Position numbers and translations under genes: made by a program
NCBI GenBank assembly: GCA_050747245.1
Contig: JBOGNO010000009.1
Location: forward strand, 1 to 64,000
Direction of reading: 5' to 3'
Length of the DNA: 64,000 nucleotides
Source: JBOGNO01 sp050747245
Lineage (GTDB): Bacteria; Acidobacteriota; Terriglobia; Acidiferrales; UBA7541
Notes under the pieces: generated by a model
What the model was told of the DNA's origin: nothing
Seen by the model: only the letters and a program-made list of their open reading frames with translations
The model's database searches: none
Shown: positions 61,126 through 64,000 of the stretch, one piece after another
Position numbering within the stretch: the stretch's first letter is position 1
Layout of the letters: each line of letters begins with the position of its first letter

Positions 61126-62219
61126 CGAAGACCGCTATTCTCGAACGCACCAACGGACACCGGCACGGCAACGGAAATGGTCACATGACCGCTGCGGTGC
61201 TCTACGGCCGCGAAGATTTGAAGATCGAGCGCGTGGATATTCCGCGCGTCGGCGAAGACGAAGTTCTGGTCCGCGTGAAAGTCGCGCTCACCTGCGGCAC
61301 GGACCTGAAAGTCTGGAAGCAGGGATTCCACGCGCGTATGATCCAGCCGCCCGCCATTTTCGGCCACGAGCTTTCGGGCGTGATCGAAGAGACAGGGCGC
61401 AGTGTGAACGGCGGCATTCACACCGGAATGCGCGTGGTGCCTTCCAATTCCGCGCCGTGCAACGTGTGCGTCTTCTGCCGCAAGGGCCGCCAGAATCTTT
61501 GCGAGGATCTCCTCTTCAACAATGGAGCCTACGCAGAGTACATCCGCATCCCGGGCCGGATAGTGGAGCAGAATCTCCTTGAGATTCCCACGCACGTGAG
61601 CTTCCTCGACGCGGCTATGGTCGAGCCGCTGGCCTGCGTCCTGCGCGGCGTAGATGAGACCGGAATTCAGGCGGGAGACATGACCGTGGTGATCGGCTGC
61701 GGCCCGATTGGACTGAAATTCATTCGCGTGCTTGCGGCCCGCGGAGTCCGCGTCATCGCGCTGGGCAAGCGCAAGAGCCAGATGCTTGCTGCGGAACGTC
61801 TGGGAGCTTTGGCGGCGTTCGACGTCAACGCCATGACCGATCCCGTCACCACCGTGCGCCGTTTGAGCGATGCCGGGCGCGGAGCCGATTCGGTGATCGA
61901 AGCCGTGGGCTCTCCCACCACCTGGCAGTGGGCCATTCAGATGGTGCGCAAGGGCGGAACGGTGAACCTTTTCGGGGGATGCCCGCGCGGTTCGCAGGTG
62001 CAATTCGATCCTGCTGCGCTGCACTATTCCGAGGTTACCATCAAGTCCACGTTCCACCATACGCCGCGGTTCATTCGCGAAGCGCTCGATACCATTGCCG
62101 CGGGCGAAATCCGCGCCAGCGATTTCATCACCGGCGAAGCCCCGCTGCGCGATCTGCCGCAGATTTTTGAGCACATGAAGCATCGCAACGGGGAATTGAA
62201 GACCGCGGTTATTCCGTAA
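61122..62219 (+). CDS. Zinc-dependent dehydrogenase, hopanoid operon copy 2
   Basis: A 365-residue paralogue of the preceding gene. The N-terminus has a His/Asn/Gly-rich patch (GHRHGNGNGH). Catalytic ligands are in TCGTDLK, FGHELSG and VEPLA; structural cysteines in PCNVCVFCRKGRQNLC; nucleotide motif GCGPIG, followed by VIALGKRKS, whose basic residues instead of an acid suggest NADPH. The start is TTG 61122 inside the previous stop (TTGA). The two paralogues may form a heteromer or act on successive oxidation states. Confidence 0.87.
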   Translation: MTKTAILERTNGHRHGNGNGHMTAAVLYGREDLKIERVDIPRVGEDEVLVRVKVALTCGTDLKVWKQGFHARMIQPPAIFGHELSGVIEETGRSVNGGIHTGMRVVPSNSAPCNVCVFCRKGRQNLCEDLLFNNGAYAEYIRIPGRIVEQNLLEIPTHVSFLDAAMVEPLACVLRGVDETGIQAGDMTVVIGCGPIGLKFIRVLAARGVRVIALGKRKSQMLAAERLGALAAFDVNAMTDPVTTVRRLSDAGRGADSVIEAVGSPTTWQWAIQMVRKGGTVNLFGGCPRGSQVQFDPAALHYSEVTIKSTFHHTPRFIREALDTIAAGEIRASDFITGEAPLRDLPQIFEHMKHRNGELKTAVIP

Positions 62220-62239
62220 GCCCAGCAGGCCGGGCATTC

Positions 62240-63205
62240 ATGCAAGCGACTCCAGAACTGGAAATTGCCCGCACTCTGCCTGCGGCGGGGTGCTCCGGCG
62301 AAGAAGCGCGCCGCTACACGGCGTGGCTGGCCACACATCACTATGAAAACTTCAATGTTGTTTCCTGGCTGCTGCCGCGCCGCCTGCACCAGAATTTCTA
62401 CAATGTGTACGCCTATTGCCGCTGGGCTGACGATTTGGGAGACGAAGTTTCCGACAGCAGCCGCGCGCTCGCCTATCTCGATGGCTGGGAAGAGGAGCTC
62501 CGAGCGTGCTACGCCGGATCCGCCACGCACCCGGTCTTCCTCGCTCTCGCCGGAACAATTCGCGATTGTGAAATCCCCATTGAGCCCTTCAGCAATTTGC
62601 TCCAAGCGTTTCGCCGCGATCAGCGCGTGCATCGCTATCCGGATTGGGAGGCGGTCAAGGACTACTGCGAGTATTCCGCCAACCCCGTCGGGCGCCTGGT
62701 GCTACACGTTTGCGGATACCATGATGCAGAGCGGCAACAACTTTCCGATTTCACTTGCACAGCTTTGCAGCTCGCGAATTTTTGGCAGGACGTGGCCCGC
62801 GACCTCGAAAAGGGGCGCATCTACATTCCGCTCGAAGTTGCCGCGAAGCACGGAGTCAGCGAAGGCCAAATTATCGAAAAACGATTCGACACGAATTTTT
62901 GCGCGCTCGTACAGGAGTTGATTGCCGAGACGCGCCGACTCTTCGACCTGGGCGCGCCCCTCGCGAAAATGGTGACGCCGGAGTTACGAGTGGACATCCA
63001 GCTCTTCAATCGTGGTGGCGTGGCCGTGCTCGACGCTATCGAAGCCATCGGCTGCGACTCGCTCACACACCGGCCGGCAATCACTCGCGGCGGGCAGATG
63101 AAATTGCTATCCCGCGCGCTTGCTTCGCGTCTTTTCGCGCCGTTTCGCTCCGGAGATTCCTCGGGGCAATCTGCAAATTCCTTTTCCGCCCGTCCTCATG
63201 CCTGA
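62240..63205 (+). CDS. hpnC: Hydroxysqualene synthase HpnC
   Basis: One of the HpnCDE set that makes squalene without NADPH-dependent squalene synthase: it converts presqualene diphosphate to hydroxysqualene. A 321-residue all-helical trans-prenyltransferase. The first Asp motif is DDLGDE (D64-E69), and the second region reads ANFWQDVARDLEKGRIYIP. It starts 20 bp after the second dehydrogenase and overlaps hpnD by 8 bp. Confidence 0.95.
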   Translation: MQATPELEIARTLPAAGCSGEEARRYTAWLATHHYENFNVVSWLLPRRLHQNFYNVYAYCRWADDLGDEVSDSSRALAYLDGWEEELRACYAGSATHPVFLALAGTIRDCEIPIEPFSNLLQAFRRDQRVHRYPDWEAVKDYCEYSANPVGRLVLHVCGYHDAERQQLSDFTCTALQLANFWQDVARDLEKGRIYIPLEVAAKHGVSEGQIIEKRFDTNFCALVQELIAETRRLFDLGAPLAKMVTPELRVDIQLFNRGGVAVLDAIEAIGCDSLTHRPAITRGGQMKLLSRALASRLFAPFRSGDSSGQSANSFSARPHA

Positions 63206-64000
63206 TAATTTCGTGATCGCCGCGTCTTACGAGCACTGTCGCAAGGTTGCGCGCTCCGCGGCGAAGAATTTTTATTATGGCTTTCGGCTTCTTCCGCGGG
63301 AGAAGCACGACGCGCTTTGCGCCCTCTACGCCTTCATGCGCGGCGCGGACGATATTTCGGATTCCCCCGGCGATCTCGAGGAGAAGCGCCGCCGCCTCGC
63401 GAAGCGGCGCGCGGAGATGGATCGCGCCCTCGCCGGCGACTTCAGCGCCGATCCCGTGTGGCCGGCGTTTCGCCATAGCGTGGAACGCTTCGGCATTCCG
63501 CCGCGCTATTTTCACGATCTGATTTCCGGCACGGAGATGGATTTGACCGTCGAGACGTATGAGACGTTTGAACGCCTGCGCGAATATTGCTACCGCGTCG
63601 CCGGAACCGTGGGGCTTTGCTGCGTGCACGTCTTCGGTTTCAGCGATCCGTGCGTTCCGGAGCTTGCCGAATCGCTGGGCATAGCGTTTCAGCTGACCAA
63701 CATTCTTCGTGATATCCCGCGTGATCTTGAACTCGGACGCACCTACATTCCGGGCGAGGATCTTGCAAGGTTCGGTTTGTCTTCGCTCGCGCGCACTGCG
63801 GAATGCCGGAGCAAATTTCGTGCGCTCATGGAATTCGAGGCCGACCGCGCATGGGATTTTTATCGCCGTGGCTGGCCGCTTCTGTCGCTGGTCAGTGAAG
63901 ACAGCCGCGCCGCGCTCTGGGCGCTCGCGCGGATCTATTCGGGCATCCTCGAAAAAATCGAGGCACGCGCATATGACGTTTTCTCGCCGCCCGCCGCTAG
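63198..64000 (+). CDS. hpnD: Presqualene diphosphate synthase HpnD (partial)
   Basis: Condenses two farnesyl diphosphates to presqualene diphosphate. The gene starts at ATG 63198 and is still open at the window end, so the C-terminus is missing (267 complete codons visible). Aspartate motifs DDISD (after ALYAFMRGA) and NILRDIPRDLELGRTYIP, and the core YCYRVAGTVGLCCVHVFG, identify it. The start lies inside the end of hpnC. hpnE probably follows outside the window. Confidence 0.95.
   Translation, partial: MPDNFVIAASYEHCRKVARSAAKNFYYGFRLLPREKHDALCALYAFMRGADDISDSPGDLEEKRRRLAKRRAEMDRALAGDFSADPVWPAFRHSVERFGIPPRYFHDLISGTEMDLTVETYETFERLREYCYRVAGTVGLCCVHVFGFSDPCVPELAESLGIAFQLTNILRDIPRDLELGRTYIPGEDLARFGLSSLARTAECRSKFRALMEFEADRAWDFYRRGWPLLSLVSEDSRAALWALARIYSGILEKIEARAYDVFSPPAA

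Noticed and set aside
61101..62237. Open frame of 378 codons on the minus strand opposite the second zinc dehydrogenase
   Set aside because: Antisense shadow; composition rich in Ala, Arg, Gly and His without any family signature.

Overview
The window looks like chromosomal DNA of an acidobacterium (Acidobacteriota, probably the soil class Terriglobia). This is inferred from the high-GC coding style, the hopanoid operon layout, many PilZ, DUF4440 and DUF4097 genes, and small interspersed GC-rich hairpin repeats. I cannot name a species. Genes are densely packed on both strands. I found no tRNA or 16S/23S genes, no CRISPR array and no intact insertion sequence. The one structural RNA is RNase P RNA (12289-12784).

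Layout: 1-8.9 kb holds ligA, a glycine-rich membrane protein, a DUF3303-like protein, an Hsp20 chaperone, an alpha/beta hydrolase, a PilZ-like protein, an NTF2-like protein and a secreted cupin. At 9.26-10.79 kb is a lone ApeA-type HEPN protein, a probable anti-phage gene. An alcohol dehydrogenase and rnpB follow. From 12.8 to 22.7 kb, all on the minus strand, lies the most striking block: two giant multihaem c-type cytochromes (23 and 25 CxxCH motifs), an outer-membrane beta-barrel, a periplasmic protein, a four-helix cytochrome b-like protein with two HX13H pairs, and a membrane-anchored ferredoxin/FAD oxidoreductase. Together they form a plausible electron conduit from the cytoplasm to the cell surface.

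From 24.6 to 27.3 kb is a complete bufferin-type RiPP operon: a Cys-rich secreted precursor, a DUF692 enzyme, a DUF2063 partner and DoxX. Its precursor is built from two Cys-Lys-Gly modules. From 27.6 to 39.2 kb is mixed metabolism and envelope: a HAD hydrolase, 6-phosphogluconolactonase, two PilZ proteins, a PLP dehydratase, a beta-propeller protein, an S55 peptidase, aroA and a small outer-membrane protein. From 39.2 to 42.8 kb, on the minus strand, is an ECF sigma / anti-sigma / LiaI / DUF4097 envelope-stress operon. From 42.8 to 45.5 kb is a repeat-rich zone with at least four repeat families around a ricin-lectin gene. From 45.5 to 54.7 kb are a cytoplasmic PLL/tectonin-like lectin, nrdR, a GNAT protein, an alpha/beta hydrolase with Asp in the nucleophile position, a GT39 transferase, an acyltransferase and a BioD/MobB-like P-loop protein.

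From 55.1 kb to the window end runs a tightly coupled hopanoid operon: shc, hpnH, hpnA, hpnG, two zinc dehydrogenases, hpnC and hpnD (cut by the window edge). The two dehydrogenases sit inside the chain of 4-bp overlaps and are candidates for the unassigned reductive step on the hopanoid side chain.
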